Notes under the pieces: generated by a model
What the model saw: the letters and a program-made list of their open reading frames with translations, nothing else
Databases searched by the model: none
What the model was told of the DNA's origin: nothing
Assembly (NCBI GenBank): GCA_019321725.1
Contig: CM033111.1
Location: 5,208,001 to 5,272,000, forward strand
Direction: 5' to 3'
DNA length: 64,000 nucleotides
Source of the DNA: Paulownia fortunei
Taxonomy: Eukaryota; Streptophyta; Magnoliopsida; Lamiales; Paulowniaceae
Part shown: piece after piece, positions 49,478 through 61,139 of the stretch
Position numbering within the stretch: position 1 is the stretch's first letter
Layout: every line of letters starts with the position of its first letter
Position numbers and translations under genes: made by a program

Positions 49478-51394
49478 AATCAGAACATTTAGATGAAATT
49501 CTTATAGTAAAAGTTCATAAGAATCGGCTTCGGTGAATAATGTCCCTAGTAATTACACTAACAAAGACTAATTGTATATATAACAATGCATTCGCTAAAT
49601 CAAATTACAAAGCAGTTCTCAGAAAAAAAGGAAGTGTAAGCTCCATTTTAAGACATTACATCCCACAAGATTTGATATTACTGAACTTATCATCAATATT
49701 ATTCTATTCAATATTGTTCTATTCAACCGATAGTTTAGAACAATTAATTCATTACTTTATGTTTCATACATTATACATATTCTATCTTCAATAACTTATT
49801 AGTCTCTATTTTATACATTGAACATATTCTATAACTTTTTTTTAGTTATTAATAAAAATGAATTTTCATTCTCATTTAACTGTTGCCTCGAAAACACCCT
49901 TTAATATATTTGTGACGCGACAATCAATTTGCTGTAAAAGTAATTATGAGCGACTGACTACCAATTACACGGTGTTCCTTATATATACGAACTAAAAACG
50001 ACCCGTGAGATATGATGTGCAATATATCTTTAATATTATCGCTGTCGATTTATATTAACTTAGAGAAATATAAACCTAAATAATTTTCTCGAACCAATAA
50101 GAGTAATCTTGATATGTATCAGCGATAATATGAATTATGTATGGTTTCCATGCCTTAAGGTGACTGGTGTTGATATAAGACATCTCACAATATTAAATCA
50201 TGTAACTTGATTCTCTAACTCACCTCGACTTCCTCTGCCATCTCAAGTGGTTCTGAAAGGTCCATTACTTGCTGATTATCTTCTTCATAAGAATTTATAC
50301 CCTCGAAGCCTATAATCGTCAAAGTGCAACTCGGATGGGTACAAGCTGTTAGGAAATATCTTGCGCGTTAACTAGAAGAACAGATAAATAAAATCGCTTT
50401 AAGACGTCGTCTCACTTTCTTAAAGCACTCTCAAAACTCTGTCAAGGGACTATTAAATCTGATTGAATTCTCAATATTGTAACAAGAACGAGCCTTTTCT
50501 ATATTTGGTGGACAGATATAATTGTGAAAGTTAGTCACATTTTTCAGAGCCACAAATATAAATGATAACTTCTTATTAACCGTAATAAAATTAACAACAA
50601 TATAATATAAATTAAATATTTATATAATTAATATGGATCGAGTATACCCATACGTAGCGGATTGTCGTATCCCTATTTTAGCTCGTCTTCCAGTCTTCTC
50701 TTTAATCTTTTTGATAAACGAATATATTTTTTTCATTGGTAGTAAATAATTACTAAAGTTATTCACATAATTACATACCTCAAATTTTTAGAGTCTATGG
50801 TGATTGATCAAGAAAAAACGTAGAAAGAAAATTTTAGGAGAGATATGGAAAGAATTTTGGGAGTATTACATTAACTCATGTACACTTTGTTCGAACGTAG
50901 AGAGAAATTTTAGAAGAGATATGAAGAGAATTTGGGGAGAATTACGTTCACTCACGTACACTCTATTAGAAAGTAGAGAGAAATTTTAAGAGAGATATGA
51001 AAACAATTTTGATAGAATTACGTTTACTCACATACACTCTGTTGGATAGGGATAGATACATATATTTCTACTCAAGAAAAAATCTCAATCCAACTAGTAA
51101 ACTTAATTTCACTCAAATTGTAAAGACATCCAAGTAAATATGAATATCAATTAGGTTAAGCGTCCTAAACTCGATCCAATTTCCAACAGTAAGGATAAAT
51201 ATAAAGCATACTCGTTTAATGCGATGGGAGAGAAAAGACATTGTCATACATTTTTCAGACTACATATGCCATGAATGTAGGTTTATTATTCTCTAAAGAA
51301 TTCTTTTCAAGACCATGAACACTCACAATTATATGAAGTATACATGCTTAATAGGTCTCTCCTCACAAATTAATACACAACTTTTCCTAGATCA
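49478..51394. other. Intergenic region between the inverted-repeat element and defensin 2
   Basis: Mostly unremarkable. A patch at 50200-50480 is less AT-rich but no reading frame or family was recognised. A three-copy minisatellite lies at 50821-51050. The defensin 2 3' untranslated region lies just below 51395. Confidence 0.45.
50821..51050. repeat. 76-77-bp minisatellite, three copies
   Basis: Units begin tagaaagaaa (50821), tagagagaaa (50898) and tagagagaaa (50974) and contain gagatatg, aattacgtt and actca..tacactct blocks. The plus-strand ORF across it is a by-product of the repeat. Confidence 0.85.
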
Positions 51395-52342
51395 CTAGCA
51401 AGGTTTGTAGCAGTAACACCTGCGACGGAGGCCATGGCATTTTCCACCTTCAAAGCCCTCACGCTTGCAAACATCACTACATTTTTTATTACTTAAACAA
51501 ATGCAGCAAGACTTTTTGCTCTTGTAGTAGCATGTTTTCTTCCCTTCTACCTTTAGGCCCTCGGCAACCGAACATGTTCCTGCATGCACCAACACACAAA
51601 AATTTCACCATACAAAGAGGGTGTTTGGTTAAACTTTTATCAAACATCTTACAGGCTACAAGAGATTACTTGATGCGAGATTATATTTTAAAAATAAACT
51701 CTTAATTCGATCTAACCAAATAAGGTTCAAAAGTATATAAAATGTTTTGTTAGAATTTTGTCACGTTGTCTCAAATATTTTATAATCTCTTAATAAGATA
51801 TTTTAAACAACTTATTAGATGCATTCTAAAGAGTAAGGTTGCACAAAAAAAAAAATAATCAATCAAAATCATCATATAATAATATACATTTATATATTTG
51901 AACAGTAGTGCAGAATATTGGTACCGTCTATATGAATCAAAAAGTAATAGACGAGTAAATACACTTAATGAATTCTTAATCATCATTTTAAAAAACGAAA
52001 TCTAGTTTAAGGGATCTTGCACAAAATAAAAAATTGAAAAAAAACCGAACTAATTCAAAAATAAGCAAAAAAGTTATAGCAAGCTAATCTGACTGTATGA
52101 AGCCACATTATTATCTTCAGAAACAAGCCTACGGAGCAGCGTAGTGCTGAAAAAATTCAACCCCTTTTTTGGTAGTGTATATGCATATTCTACATGCATG
52201 GAAATAATAATTAAGAACTTGTAAATAATTATTCTAACAAAATGAAGACATAATAGGAGTATTGCAAGTAAGAAGTACCATCGATCACGACAAGCATCAA
52301 CATGAAAACAACAATCAACGTAGAATTATATGAGTATTTCAT
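51395..52342 (-). CDS. Plant defensin 2 of the cluster, 10-cysteine variant, 2 exons
   Basis: Exons 52279-52342 (64 nt) and 51395-51579 (185 nt) give 82 residues. Exon 1 encodes a hydrophobic signal peptide (MKYSYNSTLIVVFMLMLVV). The eight standard cysteines are at 38, 49, 55, 59, 69, 76, 78 and 82 with family spacing, and the gamma-core is GKC. Two further cysteines at 46 and 47 replace a Trp-Gly pair found at this place in the cluster member at 55140. Five disulphides are therefore possible if the extra two pair with each other or with Cys24; adjacent cysteines seldom bond to each other. Cys24 lies near the signal-peptide end and may be cleaved off. The peptide is strongly basic. The 699-bp intron is phase 1 with GTACTT donor. 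Antimicrobial role inferred from family. Confidence 0.88.
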
Positions 52343-52419
52343 CTTGACAGCAGGCTGAGGAAACAATGAGTGAAGGTTTGAGAAAAGAGTACACAACTTA
52401 TTTATTCTCTTTAAATTGT

Positions 52420-52427
52420 TATATATA
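52420..52427 (-). promoter_or_regulatory. TATA box of defensin 2
   Basis: tatatata(ac) on the minus strand, 78 bp upstream of the start codon. Confidence 0.55.
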
Positions 52428-53151
52428 TTAAAAGAAATGAGCCGATTTGAATTAATTAGAGATAAATCCCAACAAATTAAAGTCATGGCTATTGACATCA
52501 ACCTTAGGTCTCAGTAGATAAGGAGAAAGAAGTTGTTTGGGAAATTTTGCCAACTGTTACCATCTTCATCCCTAAACTTTTAATGTTTTATTTTGCTCAT
52601 GGTACTATTAAAAGCATATTAATTTAATTATCTTCACTTGGTTTAATGCGCCAAAAAATAGTGTTGCTTTCGACACTCCAAAATTCATTTAATCACTTAT
52701 CTATGAATTAATTCCCAACCTTAACTTGGTAAAAAAAAAAAAAAAACACCTTAATTTTTGGAGTGATGGAAGAAATTATATAAATATAACCATATGATGC
52801 ATGCTACTTTACAGTTGTATAATGCTAGGATACTATGAGTGAGTTCGGCCTAACTTTTGAAAAATTGATTTAGTATAGTTAATTTTTGCATTAATTGATT
52901 TTTGTGGAATTTGTTATGTGAAATTGTCGAAAGCTCTAATTTTTATTTTTTAAGAAAATGCTGATTATTGTATTGGAAGAAGCTTAAAGTGATACTAATC
53001 TAAATGATAAAACTCTTTTATAGCTCACGATAAATAAAAAAATAACTTAAATTTAAATTTAAATTTTCCGACACCTTGAAAATCACAACAAAGTCTAAAA
53101 TTGATTTAGGGAACCAAACACCAGGCCTAATTCACCCCATGGACGGATGGA

Positions 53152-53370
53152 ATGGGGGTAGAAGGGGCGTTGGCCCCTCAACACTTGGTAGTACAATATG
53201 AGAGGAGGAAACACAGACGAAAGGAAAGATATATAAAAAAGCACACGAGGATGAGATTTGATACTATCAAATTAAATATGTACGAGCTAGAGAAACTAAA
53301 GCATGAGATAGGTTTTGGGCCTACAATTTATTAAGCATCCATATTTTTTAGGGTCCCTAAGTTGAGAGGG
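53152..53370 (+). pseudogene. Possible relic of a MULE N-terminal (PB1-like) domain
   Basis: A 60-codon frame with LVVQYERR, then FDTIKLNMYELEKLKHEIGF and GPTIY resembles the start of MULE transposase proteins (a PB1-like fold with a 'Fd..d.d..s..el..l..elGy' pattern). After TAT the frame stops, while the next frame continues with KHPYFLGSLS, suggesting a frameshift. The region then runs into a T-tract. The match rests on weak similarity only. Confidence 0.25.
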
Positions 53371-54264
53371 ACATTTTTTTTTTTTTTTTATGATGAAATA
53401 CATCACTATATCACAGTATCAATCAAATTTTTTTGAGCAACCAACAATAGATAGTCAACAATTCTTCACTACGAACATACAACAACTATAATAAGTAAAT
53501 AATATTCATACTTTTTTATGAATTTGAACATAAAGCATGATAATCTTGTGGTTTTGAGGTTGCTAGTTGACTTGTGCTTCATTGGTATGTCAAACTCGAT
53601 ATTATTATTGACATGTGATTTAATTATTTTTTTATATTATTTTATAAAAATATTTTGATAAACTACAAACTATTTAAATTTGACTTGGTTTATATGAATA
53701 AAGAATATAATACCTGTAAAGTGAAAGTAAATTCAACTGGTAACATTAATCTTTGTTACCATCATCAACCCACTGTTCAAACCCCACCATCTCCGAATCA
53801 ATGGTGAAGCCTCCAACACCAACCGTCAGCACCCTACTCTTTATCTCATATTCAAACTATATATATATATATATATATTTGATTTTGGAGCGAGGGATGC
53901 ATAACACTTAGATGTATGTTTTAGATTGAGTATGATAGTATAAACAATCAAAAATTGAGATTAGATTTTGCTCGATGGAGAGGTGGAAAGACAGTGCCAA
54001 CTATAATAGGGATGTGGATAGATATGAAGAATTACAATAATTGTTAGAAATGAGAGCAAGAAGATTAAGACGAATGGGTAAGAAAAAGAAAGAAGAAGAA
54101 ATGAAATATTGCAACTAAATTTTAAATTAAACTAAAAAATTTTACTTTGAAATTTTATGAATTAGAAAAAATGTAGATTTTTTAATATATTTAGTCAATA
54201 CAAGTGAGGATGAACTTAATTTTTTATATTCAAAGAATATGTGCATATCGATTAAGGTTGGGGT

Positions 54265-54645
54265 TTGTGTGGTGGAAGTGACAATTTTAATCCTATAAGG
54301 GCTCGTTTTGTTTGTTGGACCCAGGGTGATAGACAATATAATCAACCAAAGTTAAACAATTGGTATGCAAGATGGCAACCCATGATCCTTTTTTGGCCCG
54401 ATAGAAATCAAACTATTCAATTGATAAATAATCAACCCACACCCCAAGATTATACTTTCCAGATATTTGGCCCAAAGCTAATTAAACGTGAAATTCCAAC
54501 GTTGCAACCTGAATTGATCGAACCGCCCCTCCAAATTCGTGCAATTATATTTACACATTGTTTGAACGGCCAATCATCATCAAATGGCAGCGATGCCCAC
54601 ATTGAACCTATCTACTCATGGTCATCTGAAATCTTTCCTTGCTAA
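54265..54645 (+). other. Unassigned 126-codon ORF, possible exon or gene fragment
   Basis: The frame opens at a TTG, so the true beginning is probably a splice acceptor or is lost. The composition is protein-like: rich in Trp, Gln and Pro (ARFVCWTQGDRQYNQ, NNWYARWQPMILFWPDRN, then PTPQDYTFQIFGPKL and PTLQPELIEPPLQIR). Base composition is near 42% GC inside the frame and much lower outside. I do not recognise the family. It could be a fragment of a transposon-borne gene. No matching upstream ATG exon was identified. Confidence 0.35.
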
Positions 54646-55139
54646 TACTCCGCCACCCCGGTGGGCTCTATTGCTGCTGAGGCTGAATTTTATTTACCAT
54701 TCAAAGTCTGATCCTGTTATTAATTTTTCAGAAGTTGCAACCTAGTGATGAAATGGAGAATCCTGGGACCTTATGCATGGAATATTTGTATGTTGAACTG
54801 TGATTATAGAGGACAGTTACTAAGAATGATAGAATTTAAAAAAATAATCGTCTGTTTTATATGTTTTTTTAAAAAGAGCAATTTGGACATTATATTAATT
54901 CGACCAAAGTTATCCTCAAATTGTGAAAAATTAAAAATTAATGGATTTAAATTAACATTGACAATGGATGAAATGTAAGTCGCAGTAAAATATCCATGAA
55001 ATTAAAGCTTTCATCAACAAAGAGAACATTGTCCAAAGCCATTACAGATTATCATATGCTATGATTGCTAGAGCCCTCACAACAGGTGAATCCTCTTAAC
55101 GCATCAAGGCTTTATGCATATTTCATAGAGATATAATTA

Positions 55140-55941
55140 TCAGTGGCAATGATTGTAGCAATAGCATCGACGGCGAAACCCCTTACAATCACCACCTTCA
55201 AAGCCCTCGCGCTTGCAGACATCAGTACACTTGATATCATTGAGGCATACTCCCCAGAACTTCTTGCTCTTGTACTCGCACACTTTCTTTTCCTCTACCT
55301 TGAGGCCCTTCACTGAACCAGCTTCTGCAAGCAAATATTATCACTGTGTTTGATACAGGGATTTTGGTAAGAAATAAATAAATAAGAATGGGCAAAATAA
55401 CTTGAGTTGTTTTGTTGCTTGTAAAAATACTAAAAAAAATAAATAAATTGGGGGAACATATGATATCATGGAGATTGCTCATTTTCCACAATAAAGAAAT
55501 TTGAGGAAAACAGGATAAAAAAAAAGTTAATATTTTGTAATTAAAAATTTTGTTTTCCTTTGTCCTTGCATTTTTTTACCTCGTCAAAATCATTGAACCA
55601 AACAGAATATTTGCATAAGAAAAGTACATGAAGAAAATGTTCGAGAACAAGAAAAGGTGAATTCCAATCTCCAACCCACCAACCTGCCTCAAAGAAAATC
55701 AAAAAAAGAAATTATTATAATATTGCAAAAACATTCAAAAAAAAAAAAAAAAAGGTAAAAAGAAAACCCTTGCTGAATTCATGAAAAAGAAAACATTAAA
55801 CATCATTTTGAATTGCTGGCCAAATAACTATTTTTAACTAATCAAAATGAAGCCATGTAGAAGAATTGAGTGCAAAATGTGATTAAAGATAGAGAAAAAA
55901 CCATTGATGAGGAGAAGCAGTAGCAGGAAAACAGCAGTCAT
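55140..55941 (-). CDS. Plant defensin 3 of the cluster (8-cysteine type), 2 exons
   Basis: Exons 55902-55941 (40 nt) and 55140-55324 (185 nt) give 74 residues. The signal peptide is short: MTAVFLLLLLLIN. Cysteines at 29, 40, 46, 50, 60, 67, 69 and 73 have the spacing of a classical defensin, with gamma-core GDC and one extra C-terminal His. The 577-bp intron is phase 1 with GTTTTT donor, at the same site as in the other two genes. Compared with defensin 2, the position of the ancestral ATG (55963-55965) is AAG here, followed by the same AAA-TAC-TC codons, so translation must start eight codons later at 55939-55941. The shorter leader is still hydrophobic. Secretion and antimicrobial activity are inferred from family. 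No in-frame ATG lies between the TATA box and 55941. Confidence 0.85.
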
Positions 55942-56028
55942 GCTGAAACGCTTGGAGTATTTCTTCTTGAGGAAGAGAGAACGAGTGAGAAAAATCAAGG
56001 CTTAATTATACACGGGCATACATGGGCT

Positions 56029-56036
56029 CTTATATA
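56029..56036 (-). promoter_or_regulatory. TATA box of defensin 3
   Basis: tatataag on the minus strand, 88 bp upstream of the used ATG and 64 bp upstream of the lost one. Confidence 0.7.
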
Positions 56037-56345
56037 GTAAGGTGGGATTCTTTTGAATTAAATTAGAGATGAGGCATTCGCAAAAATCACATTTTCAACC
56101 TTCTTACATGTGCAGATAACATAGGATAAGAATCAAAGGGAAATTTGTTGTCTTTGAATTTATGGCAACTGTCTTTTCCAACATATGAGGCGGTTCCTTC
56201 TTTTTGATTTCCATTTTTCTGCAATAGAATGGAGGACATCATTTAATTACATTTTCCTTGCAAGTTTGAAACTAGTAATGTTTAGTAAATTTTTCCCCTT
56301 AATAGATTAAAAGATGTATTCTTAGCACTGTGGAATCATTAAAAG

Positions 56346-56346
<1 letters not shown>

Positions 56347-56372
<26 letters not shown>
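56347..56372. repeat. (TA)n microsatellite
   Basis: About 13 TA units. Confidence 0.85.
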
Positions 56373-56376
<4 letters not shown>

Positions 56377-57973
56377 TTGAGTTGTATAGTGGAAAATTAT
56401 AAAATTCTGTATATTAAGATGTATTATATTTCTAGTCTATAAATTAAAAAGGAGTGAAGATTTTAGTCCTGTACAAAGAGCATGTTAAATTTTCTTCTAA
56501 AATAGAAGAATCTCAATATCAAAAGCCTATGTTGGTCATAGGATTTCTTCCTGTTAATTCAATTTTTTATGGGCTGTGTATCCTAAAATCACAAAAAAAA
56601 CTAATGAGCTAGTGGTATAAAATTGTCACCCCTGATCTCTAATGTCAATTTACTGACCCAAAATAGAAGACGAGAGGTACACTTTTGCCCCACGTAAAAT
56701 GTGTCATCAAAGAAGGATTAAACGACAAACTTCTCGGAAAAATACTTATCTTTATCTTCATTTTAAATAAAATATGTAAGTCGACTATGATATTTATCCA
56801 CTGTCAGCGGGCACCGTATACTCTTCATAGTATCGAGGCGGATGAAGCGGCAGGGGTATGTAATATTTATGAGATGTGCACAAACATAATACAAAAGGAC
56901 AAGACATTATTAAATAAAAAATGCATATTATTCTCGAATGATAATGATAAAATTGTTAATATTCACATATATGGAGTATTTTTTAATAATAGGGATTTTT
57001 TGAACGTTAATAGTGACAAAATTACATTTAAATTATAACTATTGGCTTAATAAGTGGTGGAACTAGAGGGGAGTGGGTGGCAGCGGCCGTCCCTTTTGAT
57101 TACAATTTTTTTAAAATCAGTATAAATTTTATATATAAAATTATTAAATTTTAAAATTTTATCTTTTTTAAATAAAAAAATATTTTTTATTTATTATTTC
57201 TAAAAAAAATATTTATAGTGATCATGTATAAAGACAATTGAATAACAATAAAAATTATGGTAATTTTTTTTTTTTTTTTTTTGAGATTCATAACCTTGTT
57301 GTTTTGCAGTAATTTGGACTCTAAACTTTTAAGTGTATCAATTAGCTTTTTCCGGCCAAATTTACAATTTGATATTTACATCCATCCGCCTTCTCTAAGA
57401 TTTTGGTTTTTTGGGATTACTTCCTCTAAGTTAGCAAATCCTCTTTTTAGTAGTATTTGATCAAATATTTTAATACTAAAACTTACTAATGACCAAAATA
57501 GTTCCATCCCTATGCTTACGAAAAGAAGAAAACTTTTAGAAAAATTAGTAGGTAGTTATCTTTTATAATGAAAAATTTAAAGAAAAAGGAAAAAAATGAG
57601 AGACCAAATTTGAAATTTTGAGTTCTTTTCATTAATGCTATAAGGGTATGGATTAATACCACTTTTCACATATAAAAAATAATTATAATTTGGACAATTT
57701 CCACATAAATAGTTCCCGAGACTATTAATTGACTGACTAAATTTTAATTAAATCACACTCTTAATAATACAATCATTCGATATTATAATTTTGAAAAAAT
57801 CAACTAGAGTTACTATCAAATTTATTGTTTTCATACATAACTATTGTTTTACACTATTGAATGAGGCATTTAATAAATAATAGTAATTTTATATTAAAAT
57901 TGATTAAATACCATGTAATGGCTTGGTATTAAAAATATAGGTGAAAACGTAAGTGGAGGTTGCGATTTTGTTC

Positions 57974-58059
57974 GAAAGCACAACTTTCATTTGCGCTTTC
58001 AAAATTTATTTATTTATTTTTTTTTTACTGATTAAAGGCGCAAGTTAATATTGCGCCTT
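57974..58059. repeat. Two tandem GCGCAA hairpins with 7-base loops
   Basis: Hairpin A: gaaagcacaa (57974-57983), loop ctttcat, ttgcgctttc (57991-58000), one mismatch. Hairpin B: aaggcgcaa (58035-58043), loop gttaata, ttgcgcctt (58051-58059), perfect. They share the core and loop length and stand about 420 bp beyond the 3' end of the PMD pseudogene, so they may be subterminal motifs of the element. Confidence 0.65.
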
Positions 58060-58478
58060 CAAATTTTAATATATTTTTATATATATTTTAAATATTTTTT
58101 TAAATATATATATATATATTTATATTTACTTTATATATAATTAATATATAAATTTGTGGGAGTGGAGAAATAAGGAATGAGATGTAATTAAAGATGATTG
58201 ATATTTTATACATATATTTTAGATAAATATATATATGTATACATGTATTTAGGTAAATATTTTTATTATAATAATAAATATATAAAGTTATGTTGCTTAT
58301 TTTTTTTACTTAAGTATATGTATGTAAATATTTTAATAAAAATAATAACAATACTATTTTTGTTTCATAAATCAGATAAATAATTTTTTGAATAATAATT
58401 ACAGTATTGAATTTAAAAGTTTTGAAAAATACAAGAATAAAAAAAATAATAAAAATGACCACCAGTGCCACACGTACG

Positions 58479-60904
58479 TTATTGGCGTTGGCGTCTACCT
58501 CGACATCCACCCTGAACAGCAACAATATCATGTGATTGGTTTAATTTTATGGAGGTCGACTCTCCACGATCATGATAGTCGCTGTCTAGATGTGGAAATG
58601 CAATAGGCGAGACAATAAAATTTTCACGTCCAGAATCGTGTCCTATATGCTGCTGAACAAACGGTGTTTGCGCCATGTCTAAATCTGAACTGAGTAGTGT
58701 AGAAAATGACATCGTAGATGGTGGCATACCCCAATACGGAGTGAATGAGTCATCCGGTTGTGCCTGTTGAGGCACATAATAGTCGGCAGTGCTATCCAAA
58801 TCGTGTGATACACGATGTGTCGAGGTGGATAGACCTGCCTCATCTGCTACACTAGACATAAGTGGATGAGGAATGTCGTAAGATGTAGAAGTATGGCTAG
58901 TAAATGCACCCCGTGTCGAGGTAGAAGGACCCGCATCATCTACTACTCTAATATGCCTCCTCGTCCTCCTGGCTGTGTCTTGTGGTGGTGGCATTGGTAT
59001 ATTTACAGCATCTTATTATTTACGAAGTAGGCGTCTGAGATCATTAGTGGCGTGTATAGCTTCACTCCTCAACTGCATAAGTGAAGCTATATCTTGATCG
59101 TTCGCGCCATCAGCACTGAATCTAATCCTATCGACCGTCATACTCTAAAATACGTGTAAAAAAGAAATAATATTAAAGAATATCATAAATATGATGCATA
59201 CACATTATAAAATTTTTTATTAATAAATATCTTACCATAGCTTCCAAATCTGATATGTGTGAAGGCTGGTACCCTCCTCATAGGCAAATGGGATGGTGAT
59301 ATCAGACGACGCGTAATGCCATCGTACCAATCCATATAGCGAAGCTCAGTACTATCGGACCCAGTAATGGGAGGGTTAACGATAATAAATTGATGTCTAT
59401 TTGCCCACTGCGACACATACTTTCAGTGATATCGAGGCCAATCCTCTCACTGCGTCCCCTGTGGTCTACATCATGTAAAGTCTGCTCATACGCTGGTATA
59501 TCTGGTGGAATGTACTGGCGCATGACCCGCTCTGGGTGATGGAACTCCACGATAGCGTAGTTGATCAATGGACAACGAGATCTCCACAGTGGCATATTAC
59601 ACTTTGGACCCAACACCATAATATCCGGTGAACTCATATCATATGGCTCCCATATAAACTACAATTATAAAATACATAAATTTGAATTGAAAAGAAAAAT
59701 CAAATCAAATTTAAACAAGTATCTTAAATTCTACTCACCTTTCTATCAGTCATCCTATCTAGTATATCCTAATAATCCTGACTGAATAACTCGCTGTACG
59801 CGTGAAGCTGTAATACTGCATCCACCTATATGTATATAAAAACAATCATGAAATAATAATTATGAAACAATAATCACAAAATAATAGTGGAAGTATAAGC
59901 TCATTATTATTAGCGTTAATAAATGGGTTTATACCTTGCACCATATGGAGGAAGTGGAAGCTCATGATCATTAGCGCCGATGAGTGGGCCCATATTTACT
60001 CGCGAACGTAATTGTCTTGGCACCAATGTGGTAATGCGAGACCATGCCCATATCTGCAAAAATATATATTAATCTATAGTACAAGGCAAACATATTGATA
60101 TAACATAAGAAAGTAACAACATTTATATAAAGTTTACCTTTAGAAGCATCATCGCACCACCAATAACATTCTTGTCTTTATCCGATGCAGTGCACAACTC
60201 ACGATACATGAAAGACAGTACTGCACTGCCCCAACTAAAATAAACAACATCATTAATCTACTCCATACTCTGTAGATATAGCAACGACACTCCATTGCCT
60301 GATGAATCAGGACACATAATGCTACCGAGTAGAATCAATGCACAACCGCGTGCATATCGCTCCAACTCATCGTGGAGAGTGTCATCTGTCACTGGGTTAG
60401 CCTCAAGATAACCCCTCAAGGCACTCAACAATATACGCCCACCCCTAAACTGCTGTGAAGTGGGTCGAAATCCTAAGTAATGGTAGCAATAATCCTGCCA
60501 CTGCTCGGTAGATCTCTCGGATCAACTCAAATAACAGGCTGACCATCTACTGGTAAACCCCAAATAACTGCAACATCTTGTAGTGTGACAGTCACCTCAC
60601 CAATGTAAAAATGAAATGTATGAGTCTCAGGTCGCCATCTCTCGACTAGAGCAGTAATCAAATGAAAGTCCATATCAAAGTGTCCACATCGGTAGACGCC
60701 ATAGAATTCCATATCATACAGCATATGAACTACACGAGGATGCAATGCACCCTCTCCACCATGAAGACTCCAAAATGGTGCGCCTGCGTGCCTAACTGTA
60801 AGTGTCCTATCAACTGCACCAGCAAATACACTCTCTGAACGGTGAGTAGCCTGTCGGAATAAAACTGTCGTATCCCGTGGACCATATACAGAAACAATAT
60901 CCAT
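58479..60904 (-). pseudogene. Plant mobile domain (PMD, PF10536-type / MAIN-like) gene, disrupted
   Basis: The first exon from 60904 reads MDIVSVYGPRDTTVL, then ALVERWRPETHTFHFYIGE and TVTLQDVAVIWGLPVDGQPV, the PMD hallmarks. At about 60527-60540 the frame breaks; the continuation (DYCYHYLGFRPTSQQF, RYARGCALILLG, SWGSAVLSFMYRELC) is in another frame, with a TAG after LQSME. Further parts follow, apparently across introns (IWAWSRITTL near 60055; DILDRMTDRK near 59745; FIWEPYDMSSPD at about 59650; YMDWYDGITRRLIS near 59330) with more stops and frame changes. A Ser/Thr/Pro-rich tail from 58994 (MPPPQDTARRTRRHIR) ends GGCRGRRQRQ. Intact relatives (MAIN, MAIL1, PP7-like) act in genome stability and transposon silencing; this copy cannot make a full protein. 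Confidence 0.75.
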
Positions 60905-61139
60905 CCTGTTTACAAATGAATAACACCATGTGTCAGGATAATTTTTTTAATAGCATCACATGAATGTTTACATATAATATGAAATTTAACCATATGGTTA
61001 ACAACAATTAAACACAAATTTTAACATATAACATGAAATTGTACATACATCATTAACAATAGTTAAATATAACATCATTACAAAATTATTTCATACAAAT
61101 AAGCAGTATTACTCCTCATAAAACAAATACTAATCTAAT

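Larger units (their letters stand above)
52343..55139. other. Intergenic region between defensins 2 and 3
   Basis: Holds the defensin 2 promoter, a possible transposase relic (53152-53370), a TA microsatellite at 53859-53879, and an unassigned 126-codon ORF (54265-54645). The remainder is AT-rich with no recognised features. Confidence 0.45.
56037..58400. other. Intergenic region between defensin 3 and the MULE/PMD element
   Basis: AT-rich with a TA microsatellite (56347-56372) and two tandem hairpins (57974-58059). ORFs at 56685-57038 and 57257-57460 show no family features. Confidence 0.5.

Noticed and set aside
50804..50989. Plus-strand Lys/Arg-rich ORF
   Set aside because: By-product of the 77-bp minisatellite.
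58388..58606. Plus-strand ORF at the PMD end
   Set aside because: Antisense of the low-complexity PMD tail.
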